Counted from the first letter of the stretch, positions 25,126 through 34,007 are shown. The stretch: 63,727 bases of DNA from Lachnospiraceae bacterium (GCA_009774245.1 VSNM01000030.1:1-63727); one strand, 5' to 3'. Notes: a model not told the origin generated them from the sequence alone. Numbers and translations: made by a program.

Positions 25126-25902
25126 GTGAGTTCGCAGTATGTCTGTGGCAACAATACGAAAGTATTTGTATGTAATGATAGAGTTTCCCTATGCCTTAGT
25201 GAGACAGAGATTTCTCTAAGCGAAGCAGAAAGAGACACGATCAATAAATATTGGAAGGAAGCAGTCGATAAAAATCCGGATTTATTTGATGGAGTCGTTT
25301 TAAGTATCAAGTCTGTAAAAAAATTATCACACGAAATAAAAATAGAGCTTGAGAAAACACGCTATTCTCATATGACATATTTAATGAATCATAAGAATGA
25401 AAATATAACGAAATGCAGGGCTGTAGCGGTTGGAGGCAATATTGTTACTGCGGATGGCTATTATGTTTTTGGAAAAATGTCTGATCATACTTCCTTTCCA
25501 GGTGTGATTCAATGTATTGGCGGAGGATTGTCTGAGGAAGATATTTTCGATGGCGATCCAGTACATACATTTTTGAGAGAGTGCAGGGAAGAAATAAGTG
25601 TTACCAGTGACGATATCGTATCGATTGATCACAAAAAGTATTTTTACATACGAGATAACCAATCCACAGTTGGCATTTGTTATACAGCAAGGATAGGATT
25701 AATGAAGGACACTTTGTTGCAAAGATTTGAGGAAACTGCCACTGATGGAGAAATTGAGTCATTGGTATTTGTCAATGAAACTTATGAGGCAATATCTGAT
25801 CTACTAATGCAGCCATCAGTGGTAGATTATGCGAAAGCAATCTTTGGGAAACAATTACTGGATCAGTCATTTGGCGATATTCGAGAATATGATTTTGGAT
25901 AA
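25126..25902 (+). CDS. NUDIX domain protein
   Basis: A 258-residue protein starting at GTG 25126, whose ribosome binding site is the truncated repeat R4. The NUDIX box runs from GGGLSEEDIFDGDPVHTFLR to ECREEI (metal-binding REECREEI type) at about residues 128-155. NUDIX enzymes hydrolyse nucleoside diphosphates linked to another moiety; the N-terminal ~95 residues are not recognised. Its last 66 bp are duplicated at 28985-29050. The A+T-rich coding differs from the next gene, suggesting a separate origin. Confidence 0.8.
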   Translation: MSSQYVCGNNTKVFVCNDRVSLCLSETEISLSEAERDTINKYWKEAVDKNPDLFDGVVLSIKSVKKLSHEIKIELEKTRYSHMTYLMNHKNENITKCRAVAVGGNIVTADGYYVFGKMSDHTSFPGVIQCIGGGLSEEDIFDGDPVHTFLRECREEISVTSDDIVSIDHKKYFYIRDNQSTVGICYTARIGLMKDTLLQRFEETATDGEIESLVFVNETYEAISDLLMQPSVVDYAKAIFGKQLLDQSFGDIREYDFG

Positions 25903-25929
25903 AAAACAATCGTAAAAGAGGAGGTTATC

Positions 25930-26463
25930 ATGCCGAACAGGGAAGAGGACGAATTGTGGGATCTTTACACAAAGGACAGAGAGAAAACAGGCAAAGTGCA
26001 CAGACGCGGAGATGTGATGAAGGACGGGGAATATCATCTTGTGATTCACGTCTGCATCTTTAACAGTAAGAATGAGCTGCTGATTCAGCAGAGACAGCCT
26101 TTTAAGGAGGACTGGTCAAATATGTGGGATCTGACGGCGGCGGGTTCTGCCCTGCAGGGAGAGAACAGCAGTCAGGCGGCAGAGCGCGAAGTGGCGGAGG
26201 AGCTTGGACTAAAGCTTGACCTGTCGGACAGGAGGGCGGATTTCACGATTAATTTTGAGCATGGATTTGATGATTATTACCTGTTGGAGCAGGAGGTAGA
26301 CCTTGCATCACTGCATTTGCAGGAGGAGGAAGTGCAGGCCGTCCGGTGGTGCAGCAAGGAGGAAGCGCTCAAAATGCAGGAACAGGGTATTATGATTCCG
26401 TACTGGTTTCTGGACAAGCTGTTTGAGATCAGAGGAATACAGGATGCTCATGGAAGCAAGTGA
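25930..26463 (+). CDS. NUDIX hydrolase, IPP isomerase-like subfamily
   Basis: A 177-residue protein starting at 25930 after GAGGAGG. The N-terminal EEDELWDLYTKDREKTGKVHRRGD and the NUDIX box (GSALQGENSSQAAEREVAEELG) match the YfcD/IPP-isomerase-like NUDIX group, in which the box begins GSAL rather than Gx5E. Function in this subfamily is not well defined. It follows the larger NUDIX gene by 27 bases but has different base composition. Confidence 0.85.
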   Translation: MPNREEDELWDLYTKDREKTGKVHRRGDVMKDGEYHLVIHVCIFNSKNELLIQQRQPFKEDWSNMWDLTAAGSALQGENSSQAAEREVAEELGLKLDLSDRRADFTINFEHGFDDYYLLEQEVDLASLHLQEEEVQAVRWCSKEEALKMQEQGIMIPYWFLDKLFEIRGIQDAHGSK

Positions 26464-26541
26464 GTAAACTGCTATGCTGCTTTTGAATATCTTTCGAATC
26501 ATGCAAACAAATGTTTGGGCATATGCAGATAGTAGGTATAT

Positions 26542-28278
26542 ATGAAAAAAATATTTATCAAAGGCGTCGTGCTGTCAGTGGCAGGAATGTTATTGCTGGG
26601 CGGGTGCAGTTTGAAGTCAGATGAGGCAGCTGTACACGAATTGCGTGCGGGGCAGGAAGAAGCTGTTGAAAGAAGGACTTCAGAACAGGAGATTTCAGAA
26701 CGGGAAATTTCAGAACAGGAGATTTCTGAATGGAAAATTTCTGAACAAGAGATTTCAGAACAGGAATCTTTTGAACAGGAAATTTCAGAACAGGAGATTT
26801 CAGAGCAGGAGACTTCCGAACAGGAATCCGCGGAACAGGAATCATCAGGGCTGGCGGAGAACGGCGTCCCGACCATAAAAATCATACAGGAAACAAGGGA
26901 ATGGTATTCTGATGATGGTGCAGAGCTGCTTTATGAAACGAAAGCGAGCAGGGTTGAGGTGATAAGCGAGGGCTTTGATGCGCTGAGGACAACGCTTGCC
27001 GGACAGTGGAGGGGACTTGACGATTCTATTCCTGAATATCTGGACTTGGCAAAGGAGATTTATGCGTCAGGAGACTGGGACTATCCAACGTGGGGAAACA
27101 CTAAATTTGCGAAGATATGCAGGCTTGATAATCATGTCGTCAGTCTGAATGATTACTTTGGCGACTATTTGGGCGGATCGCACGGAACCCATGGAAGCAT
27201 TGGCAGGACGTATGATGTAAGGAGCGGTAAAGAATTACAGCTAGAGGATATCCTGACGGATTCGCAAGGCTTTTATGACAAGGCGGTCGAGTATATCATC
27301 GCCCGTCTGGGAGAAGAAGTTTACAAGAAGAACCTGTATCAGAACTATGCGGAAACTGTGCGGACAGATACCTTCGGGGAGACGTCCGCAAGCTGGTATC
27401 TTGACAGCAAGGGGATTGTGATTACCTATCAGCTATACCAGATCGCGCCTTATGTAGCGGGAACGCCGTCTGTGACACTGCCGTATGACGAATTTGCGGC
27501 ATACATCAAAGAGGATTACCGGATGTCATGTGATAGCTTCGTCACCGACATTGAAGAGAATGAAGATATTTCAGGGCTGATCGGCGAGACTGGTGAGGTA
27601 ATGCTCGTAGTACATTATAATGGACGTGAAAATCCGGTTGATGATGTAAGCGTTGTGTCGGGAAATGCCAGTGAGACTGTTGGGATATTTGACCGTGTAA
27701 TGTGGAAACCTTATGTAATCAAACGTGCGGACGGGCGCAGTTTTCTGATATTTTCCTGCGATTATGCAACGGATGTTTATGATGATTATGTGACCTATGT
27801 ATATGAAGTGACAGGCGGTGCAGTGCGGTTCTGTGACAAGATGGACGGTGTGCGGGTGGTCGGCGACACCTGCGCGGGCACGGACAGAATCGGGCTTTCC
27901 GTGGAGCCTCTCGAGGATTACGAGAACAGAACGGTGTACCAGTTGACAGAGGATGGGAAGCTGGTGCAGGACGTCTCTGAACCAGAATCCACGCAGCAGA
28001 CTTCTGGACAAACGACAAAAGAACAGAAGTTTGCAAAGATGGCAGATGATAAAGTCCCGACCATAAAAATCACTCGGGACAGAAAGAAATGGTACTCTGA
28101 CGACGGCAAGGTTCTGCTGCTTACGGCTGAGGCGGGCAGGGTTGAGGTGGTGAGCGAGGGCTTTGCCGCATTGCGGGCGGCGCTGGCCGGACAGTGGAAG
28201 GGGCTGGGCGACTATGGCCAGGAGGAGCTGGAATGGGCAAGGGAGCGTTATGGTATGACGGAGCGGGGCAACTTTTGA
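26542..28278 (+). CDS. DUF3298-type lipoprotein with repeat linker and partial domain copy
   Basis: A 578-residue lipoprotein: signal peptide with cut before Cys in LLGGC, then a linker of about 12 imperfect five-residue repeats (SEQEI-type, residues ~46-102) made from 15-bp DNA repeats. A PdaC/RsiV-type DUF4163-DUF3298 region follows (residues ~110-470; DVRSGKELQLEDIL, APYVAGTPSVTLPYDEF). The end (about 500-578) repeats the start of the domain (VPTIKITRDRKKWYSDDG ... LAGQWKGL) and then stops, so it is a truncated second copy joined to the gene. A paralog is at 29131. Extracytoplasmic role unknown. Confidence 0.8.
   Translation: MKKIFIKGVVLSVAGMLLLGGCSLKSDEAAVHELRAGQEEAVERRTSEQEISEREISEQEISEWKISEQEISEQESFEQEISEQEISEQETSEQESAEQESSGLAENGVPTIKIIQETREWYSDDGAELLYETKASRVEVISEGFDALRTTLAGQWRGLDDSIPEYLDLAKEIYASGDWDYPTWGNTKFAKICRLDNHVVSLNDYFGDYLGGSHGTHGSIGRTYDVRSGKELQLEDILTDSQGFYDKAVEYIIARLGEEVYKKNLYQNYAETVRTDTFGETSASWYLDSKGIVITYQLYQIAPYVAGTPSVTLPYDEFAAYIKEDYRMSCDSFVTDIEENEDISGLIGETGEVMLVVHYNGRENPVDDVSVVSGNASETVGIFDRVMWKPYVIKRADGRSFLIFSCDYATDVYDDYVTYVYEVTGGAVRFCDKMDGVRVVGDTCAGTDRIGLSVEPLEDYENRTVYQLTEDGKLVQDVSEPESTQQTSGQTTKEQKFAKMADDKVPTIKITRDRKKWYSDDGKVLLLTAEAGRVEVVSEGFAALRAALAGQWKGLGDYGQEELEWARERYGMTERGNF
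26678..26847 (+). repeat. 15-bp tandem coding repeats
   Basis: About eleven imperfect 15-bp units of the form TCAGAACAGGAGATT encode the SEQEI linker repeats of the lipoprotein. The variation in the third unit (TGGAAA) and others is in frame, so repeat number can change without breaking the gene. Confidence 0.85.
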
Positions 28279-28372
28279 TCAGCGGCGTGCCGGATTATGA
28301 ATATTTTGAGCAGGTGCCCTACGCAGAATAGCCGATTCCTGCTGCTTTGACGTGGGTGCGGAAAGTAACGAT

Positions 28373-28936
28373 TTACGGTGCTGCATCGCCCAAGTCAAAG
28401 CTTGAAAAGTTGATCGATAAATTCTCATAAATACCAACCTTGATGGCGTCGCGGAAGGAGTAGGTTTTTAAGGGCAGCTCGCCGCCGTCCATGTCATAGA
28501 CGTAGACCGTCTCATTGATAGGCTCCACAATCCAGTATTCATGCACCCCGGCGCTGTTGTAAAGATTCAGCTTTGTGATATAGTCATGGCTGGGGTTGGA
28601 GGGGGATGCGATCTCGATCACCCAGTCGGGCGCGCCGATACAGCCGCGTTTTGTCAGTTTGTCCGTGTCGCAGATAACGCAGATGTCCGGTTCGAGGACG
28701 ACATCTTCATTCTCCTTGAGCTGCACATTAAAGGGCGCGGCAAACACACGGCATTTTCCGCCCTTTTCCTTGATATAGCCTGTGATGGCAAACATGAGTT
28801 CATGAGATATCTCCTGATGAAGCCTGCTTGGAGCCGCCATATAGACGATTTCCCCGTTCACGAGTTCCGCCCGGATATCCTCTGGCATTGCGTAAAATTC
28901 CTCTGTGGTATAGTATTTCTCCTGTGGTAATGGCAT
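28373..28936 (-). CDS. Uma2 family (DUF820) putative nuclease
   Basis: A 187-residue protein starting at 28936 (GGAAAGGATG upstream on the minus strand). The AELVNGEIVYMAAPS, NVQL, VLEPDICVICD and PDWVIEIASPSN segments are those of the Uma2/DUF820 family, which has a PD-(D/E)XK nuclease fold. These proteins are often present in many copies in a genome and their role is unclear. It runs opposite to and between the two DUF3298 lipoproteins. Confidence 0.85.
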   Translation of the reverse strand: MPLPQEKYYTTEEFYAMPEDIRAELVNGEIVYMAAPSRLHQEISHELMFAITGYIKEKGGKCRVFAAPFNVQLKENEDVVLEPDICVICDTDKLTKRGCIGAPDWVIEIASPSNPSHDYITKLNLYNSAGVHEYWIVEPINETVYVYDMDGGELPLKTYSFRDAIKVGIYENLSINFSSFDLGDAAP

Positions 28937-28984
28937 AATATTCACATCCTTTCCTGTACAGTATACGTTATTTCGGCTGAAAAT

Positions 28985-29050
28985 GCAATCTTTGAGAAAC
29001 AATTACTGGATCGGTCATTTAGCGACATTCGAGAATATGACTTTGAATAA
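28985..29050 (+). pseudogene. Remnant of the NUDIX gene 3' end
   Basis: This 66-bp stretch matches 25837-25902, the last codons and stop of the NUDIX gene, at 60 of 66 positions by my alignment. The reading (QLLD...SFxDIREYDF) and the stop are kept. It has no start and is upstream of the second DUF3298 lipoprotein, so it marks a segmental duplication. Confidence 0.85.
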
Positions 29051-29066
29051 AAATCAACAGTTAAAG

Positions 29067-29094
29067 AAAAACGCAAAGGACAGCGTTTTTCATT
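29067..29094 (+). terminator. Small terminator hairpin
   Basis: AAAAACGC at 29067-29074 and GCGTTTTT at 29083-29090 pair, followed by CATTT. It lies between the NUDIX remnant and the second lipoprotein. Confidence 0.6.
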
Positions 29095-29130
29095 TCTATT
29101 TGAGCCGTCATAGGCGGAATGGAGATTAAT

Positions 29131-30585
29131 ATGAAAAAGAAAATTGCAAAATATATGGCATTTGCTGTATCCGGGATATTGCTAGTCGGCTGCGCGGAAC
29201 AAAACGGACAGCAATTACAGGGATCACAGATCGAGAGTGCGCTTTCGGAAAGTACATCTCTGGAACAGGAAACCTCGGAAAGCGAATCCGCAGAGCAGAA
29301 ATCTTCAGAAAATGTGGATGCGGAAAACAAAACTACAGAAAACAAAACTACAGAAAACAAAACTACAGAAAACAAGACTGCGGAAAATAAATCCTCAGAA
29401 AACAGAAATATGACGGAGGAAGCGTCAGGCAATGAAATAGCAGAGAGCATTGTACCGACAATCGTCATTACAAATGATAGAAAGGAATGGTACACAGAGG
29501 ATGAGGAACAATTGCTTCTGAAGGCAGACGCGGACAGGGTTGCGGTGTTGGGCGATGGATTTGAAGCGCTGAACACTGCGCTCTCGCAGCAGTGGCATGG
29601 ACTGCGGGAGCACTATGATGAGCTGGAAATGGCTCAGGAACAATACGAATATATGAGCGAAAACAATTATGGTTTTATAGAGTACTATATCAGTGAAGGC
29701 GTCAGTATATATAGGCTTGATGACTGTGTGGTTAGCTTTTGCGGCGGATATGAAGCGTACACAGGCGGCGCACATGGTTATTATGGATATGATGGGGCAA
29801 CCTTTGACGTGCACAGTGGTAAGAAGCTGACGCTTGAAGATATCTTAAGCGATGCGGAAGGCTTTTATGATAAGGCGGTCAGTTATATTTTAGAAAAGCT
29901 TGACGAGATGAATGATGAGGGTATACTTTTTTCGAACTACAGGGAAGTGGTGGAGACAGAAACTTTTGGAGAGACGCCTGTATGCTGGTATCTGGATAAC
30001 ACGGGAATCGTGATTCAATACGGTCTGTACTCGGTTGCACCCTATGTAGCCGGCGCGCCGGACGTTACGCTGCCTTATGATGAATTTGGTCAGTATATGG
30101 AAGATGAGTATCTGCCGTCATACAGAAGTTTGTATTCAAGAGTGGAGCCGAATGAAGATTTTTCAAAATTAATTGGAGAAAATAGTGAGGTGATGCTTGT
30201 ATCCGTATATTCAGATAAGCGCTCGGAAACGGAAGTGACAGTTGTGTCAGGAAATGCACGCAGGACAGTGGGGACGTTTGGACGCGTTGAGGATGCGCAT
30301 GTGATTAAGCAGGAGAATGGGCGTAGTTTTCTGGTATTTAGCTGCAGCTATACATCAGATGATTTTGTGACATATGTGTATGAGGTCACTGGCGGGGAAG
30401 TGCGGGAGTGTGACAGACTGGACGGTGCGGTATGGAGCGGTACATGTATGGGAACGAATCGAATCGGGCTTTCCGCGCATCTTGATGCGCTGGGAACATA
30501 TACAGACGAGATGGTATATGGGTTGACCAACGACGGAAAACTGATACAGACAAAAGAAAACTTTGCGGAACGACATTCCCTTTGA
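29131..30585 (+). CDS. DUF3298-type lipoprotein, second paralog
   Basis: A 484-residue lipoprotein starting at 29131 (GGAATGGAG upstream). Signal peptide ends with LVGC. The linker differs from its paralog: ENKTT-type five-residue repeats (residues ~65-90). The DUF4163-DUF3298 region aligns with the first paralog throughout (DVHSGKKLTLEDIL, APYVAGAPDVTLPYDEF, GRSFLVFSC). It ends where the first paralog's main domain ends and lacks a second copy. The two are therefore diverged tandem duplicates. Confidence 0.83.
   Translation: MKKKIAKYMAFAVSGILLVGCAEQNGQQLQGSQIESALSESTSLEQETSESESAEQKSSENVDAENKTTENKTTENKTTENKTAENKSSENRNMTEEASGNEIAESIVPTIVITNDRKEWYTEDEEQLLLKADADRVAVLGDGFEALNTALSQQWHGLREHYDELEMAQEQYEYMSENNYGFIEYYISEGVSIYRLDDCVVSFCGGYEAYTGGAHGYYGYDGATFDVHSGKKLTLEDILSDAEGFYDKAVSYILEKLDEMNDEGILFSNYREVVETETFGETPVCWYLDNTGIVIQYGLYSVAPYVAGAPDVTLPYDEFGQYMEDEYLPSYRSLYSRVEPNEDFSKLIGENSEVMLVSVYSDKRSETEVTVVSGNARRTVGTFGRVEDAHVIKQENGRSFLVFSCSYTSDDFVTYVYEVTGGEVRECDRLDGAVWSGTCMGTNRIGLSAHLDALGTYTDEMVYGLTNDGKLIQTKENFAERHSL
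29323..29403 (+). repeat. 15-bp tandem coding repeats (ENKTT)
   Basis: Three exact and two diverged copies of GAAAACAAAACTACA encode the linker of the second lipoprotein. Unit length equals that of the first paralog's linker, but the sequence is unrelated. Confidence 0.85.
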
Positions 30586-30610
30586 CTTTCCGCGGAGTTT
30601 AGTATATACT
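30582..30610 (+). promoter_or_regulatory. Promoter of the SEC-C gene
   Basis: TTGACT at 30582-30587, 17-base spacer, TATACT at 30605-30610. The -35 overlaps the stop of the preceding gene. The transcript would have a leader of about 145 bases, in which I see no clear structure. Confidence 0.75.
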
Positions 30611-30761
30611 GTTACTGTCTGTATGATAATGGTATGCGCAATCCATATGGACAGGTGACTGTGACGATATTCCACGCTTATCTGTATGGCGAAAGCGAAA
30701 ACGCGGAATGTTTTCCGGCGGTACGAAAATATGTGATAAAGACGAAAGGATGTTAATGATC

Positions 30762-31280
30762 ATGGCAGAAGAAAAGACATTATTGGACCAGTGGAGAGGG
30801 ATGGCTTACAACGAGCAGACTGATAAGAACACACTGCAGAAGCTCTGGATTGACTATTTTCAGAAAGAAAAAGAGATTTATCAGCAGCTATTGACAAACC
30901 CGGACGAGGAAGTGAGAGGAACCGTAAAGGGACTGGCGGAAAAGTATGGTGTGGACATCATGACAATGACAGGTTTCCTGGATGGTATCAATGAGAGTTT
31001 AAAGGTGGCAAATCCGATCGAGGAGATGAACGAGGACACGGAGGTAAGTCTTGGTTTTGAGAAGGAGCTGCTCTACAAAAATATGGTGGCGGCGGAGGCA
31101 GACTGGCTGTATAACCTCGAGGAGTGGAATGCCATTTTTGACGAGGAGACGAAGAAGGCGCTGTACAGGGAGCAGAAGTCTTCGACAACCATCGTCAAGG
31201 ACGCCAAGATATACCCGAACGATCCCTGTCCATGCGGGAGCGGCAAGAAGTACAAAAAATGCTGCGGTAAAAATAAGTAA
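30762..31280 (+). CDS. SEC-C motif protein
   Basis: A 172-residue protein. The start at 30762 is preferred over 30756 because AAAGGA at 30745-30750 is then at the usual distance. The body is helical and not recognised in detail. The C-terminal PNDPCPCGSGKKYKKCCG is a SEC-C zinc-binding motif as at the end of SecA. Such tails bind SecB or ribosomes in other proteins; here the partner is unknown. Confidence 0.8.
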   Translation: MAEEKTLLDQWRGMAYNEQTDKNTLQKLWIDYFQKEKEIYQQLLTNPDEEVRGTVKGLAEKYGVDIMTMTGFLDGINESLKVANPIEEMNEDTEVSLGFEKELLYKNMVAAEADWLYNLEEWNAIFDEETKKALYREQKSSTTIVKDAKIYPNDPCPCGSGKKYKKCCGKNK

Positions 31281-31310
31281 ATTTTGTATAAAAATTTTTG
31301 CGATTTGCTC

Positions 31311-31339
31311 TTTACAATTTGTGAATTAGGGAATAATAT
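31311..31339 (+). promoter_or_regulatory. Promoter of the T-box transcript
   Basis: TTTACA at 31311-31316, 17-base spacer, TAATAT at 31334-31339, immediately ahead of the T-box leader. Confidence 0.6.
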
Positions 31340-31344
31340 ACTAA

Positions 31345-31637
31345 ATAAGTGAATGAACACGTTGATGAGATGAGTAGGATATTGTAATGTATCAGAGAGA
31401 GGCGTCGTCTGTGCTGAAAGCGCCTTTGCAGGAGATATCTGAAGACTACCTCGGAGTGGCCCCAATCCGGTCCGGTGATTCCGTTATAATCTATGAGTGG
31501 TCTGCTGTGTGGCATGATTCCTGAATGAAATCGGTGTTGTATGATGAATCATCCGGGTACAGGCAGCAGGCAAGCAGGGTGGAACCGCGTTGATACGTCC
31601 CATGCATTACAGAGATGGTAATGCATGGGCTTTTTTC
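31345..31637 (+). promoter_or_regulatory. T-box riboswitch (threonine)
   Basis: A classic tRNA-sensing leader. The AGTA of the specifier-loop S-turn is near 31372, a purine-rich AGAGAGGCG follows, and the 3' side of the stem carries GAAGACTACC. ACT and ACC both code for threonine, matching the downstream thrS. The T-box sequence AGGGTGGAACCGCG is at 31576-31589, and a 12-bp terminator hairpin with T tract at 31599-31637. Uncharged tRNA-Thr would stabilise the antiterminator and allow reading of the small gene at 31679 and thrS. This fills the 400-base gap before thrS. Confidence 0.93.
31599..31637 (+). terminator. T-box conditional terminator
   Basis: CCCATGCATTAC (31599-31610) pairs perfectly with GTAATGCATGGG (31618-31629), followed by CTTTTTTC. 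Confidence 0.93.
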
Positions 31638-31678
31638 ATTCATTAATTTAAAAATACATTATAAAGGAGAGTATCATT

Positions 31679-31906
31679 ATGGAAGAAACCAAATTGGAAG
31701 AAATCAAGACAAAGTATGGAGTGTATCTGCTGCCGGCGTTATGCCTTGTGATGGGAATACTGATCGGATTTCTACTGTCACCGGTTAAGAGCGGCAGGGT
31801 GGCCGTGCTGAGCAACAACACGATCGGTTCGAAGAATGGCTGCGGCAACAAAGCCGATGACATGATGGTTGCATCGCGCAAAGACAGCGCTACAGAAAGA
31901 CGTTAA
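31679..31906 (+). CDS. Small single-pass membrane protein in the thrS operon
   Basis: A 75-residue protein with AAAGGAGAG upstream. One membrane segment (GVYLLPALCLVMGILIGFLL, residues 14-33) sits between a charged N-terminus and a short polar tail. I recognise no family. It lies behind the T-box and before thrS, so its expression would follow threonine-tRNA charging. It could also be a lineage-specific small protein unrelated to aminoacylation. Confidence 0.65.
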   Translation: MEETKLEEIKTKYGVYLLPALCLVMGILIGFLLSPVKSGRVAVLSNNTIGSKNGCGNKADDMMVASRKDSATERR

Positions 31907-31932
31907 GCAGGATAAGCAAAGGAGATAAGACA

Positions 31933-33888
31933 ATGAAGATTACGTTAAAAGACGGCTCTGTGAAGGAGTACAGTGAATCAAAATCCATTATTGATATCGC
32001 AAAGGATATCAGCGAGGGACTTGCGCGCGTGGCATGTGCAGGTGAGATCAACGGAGAGCTGGCAGATCTGCGGACTGTGATCGAAGAGGATTGCGAGCTC
32101 AACATCATTACCGCGACAGATCCGAAGGCACTTTATGTAATCCGGCACACGGCGTCACATGTGCTTGCGGAGGCGGTAAAGCGCCTGTTTCCGAACGCAA
32201 AGGTGACGATCGGTCCAGCGATCGACGACGGCTTTTATTATGATTTTGATGCCGAACCATTTTCAAGAGAAGATCTGGACAAAATCGAGGCCGAGATGAA
32301 AAAGATCATCAAGGAAGGTCATGAGATTACCCGCTTCACACTTCCAAGGGCGGAGGCGATCAAATTTATGGAGGAAAAGGGAGAGCCGTTTAAGGTGGAG
32401 CTGATACAGGACCTGCCGGAGGACGCCGAGATCAGCTTTTATGATCAGGGCGGTTTTGTAGACCTGTGTGCAGGACCGCATCTGATGAGCACAAAGGGTA
32501 TCAAAGCATTTAAGCTGACGTCCTCCTCCATGGCATACTGGAGAGGTGATTCCAACAAGGCGCGTCTGCAGCGCATCTATGGCACGGCATATAACAAAAA
32601 GGAAGAGCTTGCGGAGCATCTCGAGCGCATGGAGGACGCAAAACGCCGCGACCACAATAAGCTCGGGCGCGAGATGGATTTGTTCACGACAGTCGATGTG
32701 ATTGGACAGGGACTACCGTTGTTTACACCAAAAGGAACGAAGATGATCATGAAGCTCCAGCGGTGGATTGAAGATCTGGAGGACAATGAGTGGGGCTACA
32801 TGCGGACGAAAACGCCTTTGATGGCAAAATCTGACCTTTATAAGATTTCAGGACACTGGGATCATTACAAAGAAGGCATGTTTGTATTCGGGGACGAGGA
32901 GAAAGACAAGGAAGTGTACGCGCTGCGTCCGATGACCTGTCCGTTCCAGTATTATGTGTACAAAAATTCCCAGAAATCATACCGTGATCTGCCATGCAGG
33001 TACAGTGAGACTTCCACGCTCTTCCGAAACGAGGATTCCGGCGAGATGCACGGACTGACTAGGGTGCGCCAGTTTACGATCTCAGAGGGGCATCTGATCG
33101 TCAGACCAGATCAGATGGTGGAGGAGTTCAAGGGATGTCTCGCCCTCGCGAAATACTGCCTTGAGACACTTGGTGTAAACGGCGATGTGACTTATCACCT
33201 GTCGAAATGGGACCCTGAAAATAGAGAGAAATACATCGGTGAGCCAGAAGTGTGGAATGAGACGGAGCAGCATATCAGGGAGATCCTGACCGAGCTTGGC
33301 ATTCCGTTTGTGGAGGATGTCGGGGAGGCGGCGTTCTACGGGCCGAAGGTGGATATCAATGCCAAGAATGTCTATGGCAAGGAGGACACGATGATTACCA
33401 TTCAGTGGGACGCGCTGCTCGCGGAGCAGTTTGACATGTACTATATCGACCAGAATGGTGATAAAGTGCGTCCCTATATCATTCACAGGACTTCCATGGG
33501 CTGCTATGAGCGCACGCTTGCGTGGCTGATCGAGAAATATGCCGGAAAATTTCCGACATGGCTCTGCGCGGAGCAGGTGCGTGTGCTTCCGATTTCCGAC
33601 AAGTATGAGGACTATGCGCAGAGCGTCTGCAAAGAGTTGAAAAAGGCCGGGATCGACGCGACGGTGGACAGCCGATCGGAAAAAATCGGCTTCAAAATCC
33701 GCGAGGCAAGGCTTGATAAACTTCCGTATATGCTCGTGGTAGGACAGCAGGAGGAGGCAGACCATACCGTGTCTGTCAGAAGCCGTTTTGCGGGTGATGA
33801 GGGTGCGAAATCATTGGAGAGTTTTATTGCGGATATCACGGAGGAGATCAGAAACAAGACAATCCGGGAGGAGCTTCCAGCACAATAA
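31933..33888 (+). CDS. thrS: Threonyl-tRNA synthetase
   Basis: A 651-residue class II synthetase of standard length. The TGS domain (1-62) precedes the editing domain with HTASHVLAEA and CAGPHL, then the catalytic core (motif 2 RNEDSGEMHGLTRVRQFT, motif 3 ERTLAWLIEKY) and an anticodon-binding domain (EQVRVLPISDKY). It charges tRNA-Thr and edits mis-charged Ser. It is controlled by the T-box at 31345. GGAGAT precedes the ATG at 31933. Confidence 0.98.
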   Translation: MKITLKDGSVKEYSESKSIIDIAKDISEGLARVACAGEINGELADLRTVIEEDCELNIITATDPKALYVIRHTASHVLAEAVKRLFPNAKVTIGPAIDDGFYYDFDAEPFSREDLDKIEAEMKKIIKEGHEITRFTLPRAEAIKFMEEKGEPFKVELIQDLPEDAEISFYDQGGFVDLCAGPHLMSTKGIKAFKLTSSSMAYWRGDSNKARLQRIYGTAYNKKEELAEHLERMEDAKRRDHNKLGREMDLFTTVDVIGQGLPLFTPKGTKMIMKLQRWIEDLEDNEWGYMRTKTPLMAKSDLYKISGHWDHYKEGMFVFGDEEKDKEVYALRPMTCPFQYYVYKNSQKSYRDLPCRYSETSTLFRNEDSGEMHGLTRVRQFTISEGHLIVRPDQMVEEFKGCLALAKYCLETLGVNGDVTYHLSKWDPENREKYIGEPEVWNETEQHIREILTELGIPFVEDVGEAAFYGPKVDINAKNVYGKEDTMITIQWDALLAEQFDMYYIDQNGDKVRPYIIHRTSMGCYERTLAWLIEKYAGKFPTWLCAEQVRVLPISDKYEDYAQSVCKELKKAGIDATVDSRSEKIGFKIREARLDKLPYMLVVGQQEEADHTVSVRSRFAGDEGAKSLESFIADITEEIRNKTIREELPAQ

Positions 33889-34007
33889 ATAATCAAAAAA
33901 GAATAACACAGGTTAATGTCAGGCATACTAAGGGTGAGTTTATTTTATAAGAAACTCAAAACTGCTGTGAAAATATGTGATATAAAACATGAAATGGAGG
34001 TATGTCT

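Noticed and set aside
24279..25310. 343-codon minus-strand reading frame across nitroreductase and repeat R4
   Set aside because: Overlaps a well-supported + strand gene and a repeat; composition is of shadow type.
26678..26847. CRISPR-like array
   Set aside because: The 15-bp units are contiguous, without spacers, and in frame within a lipoprotein gene.
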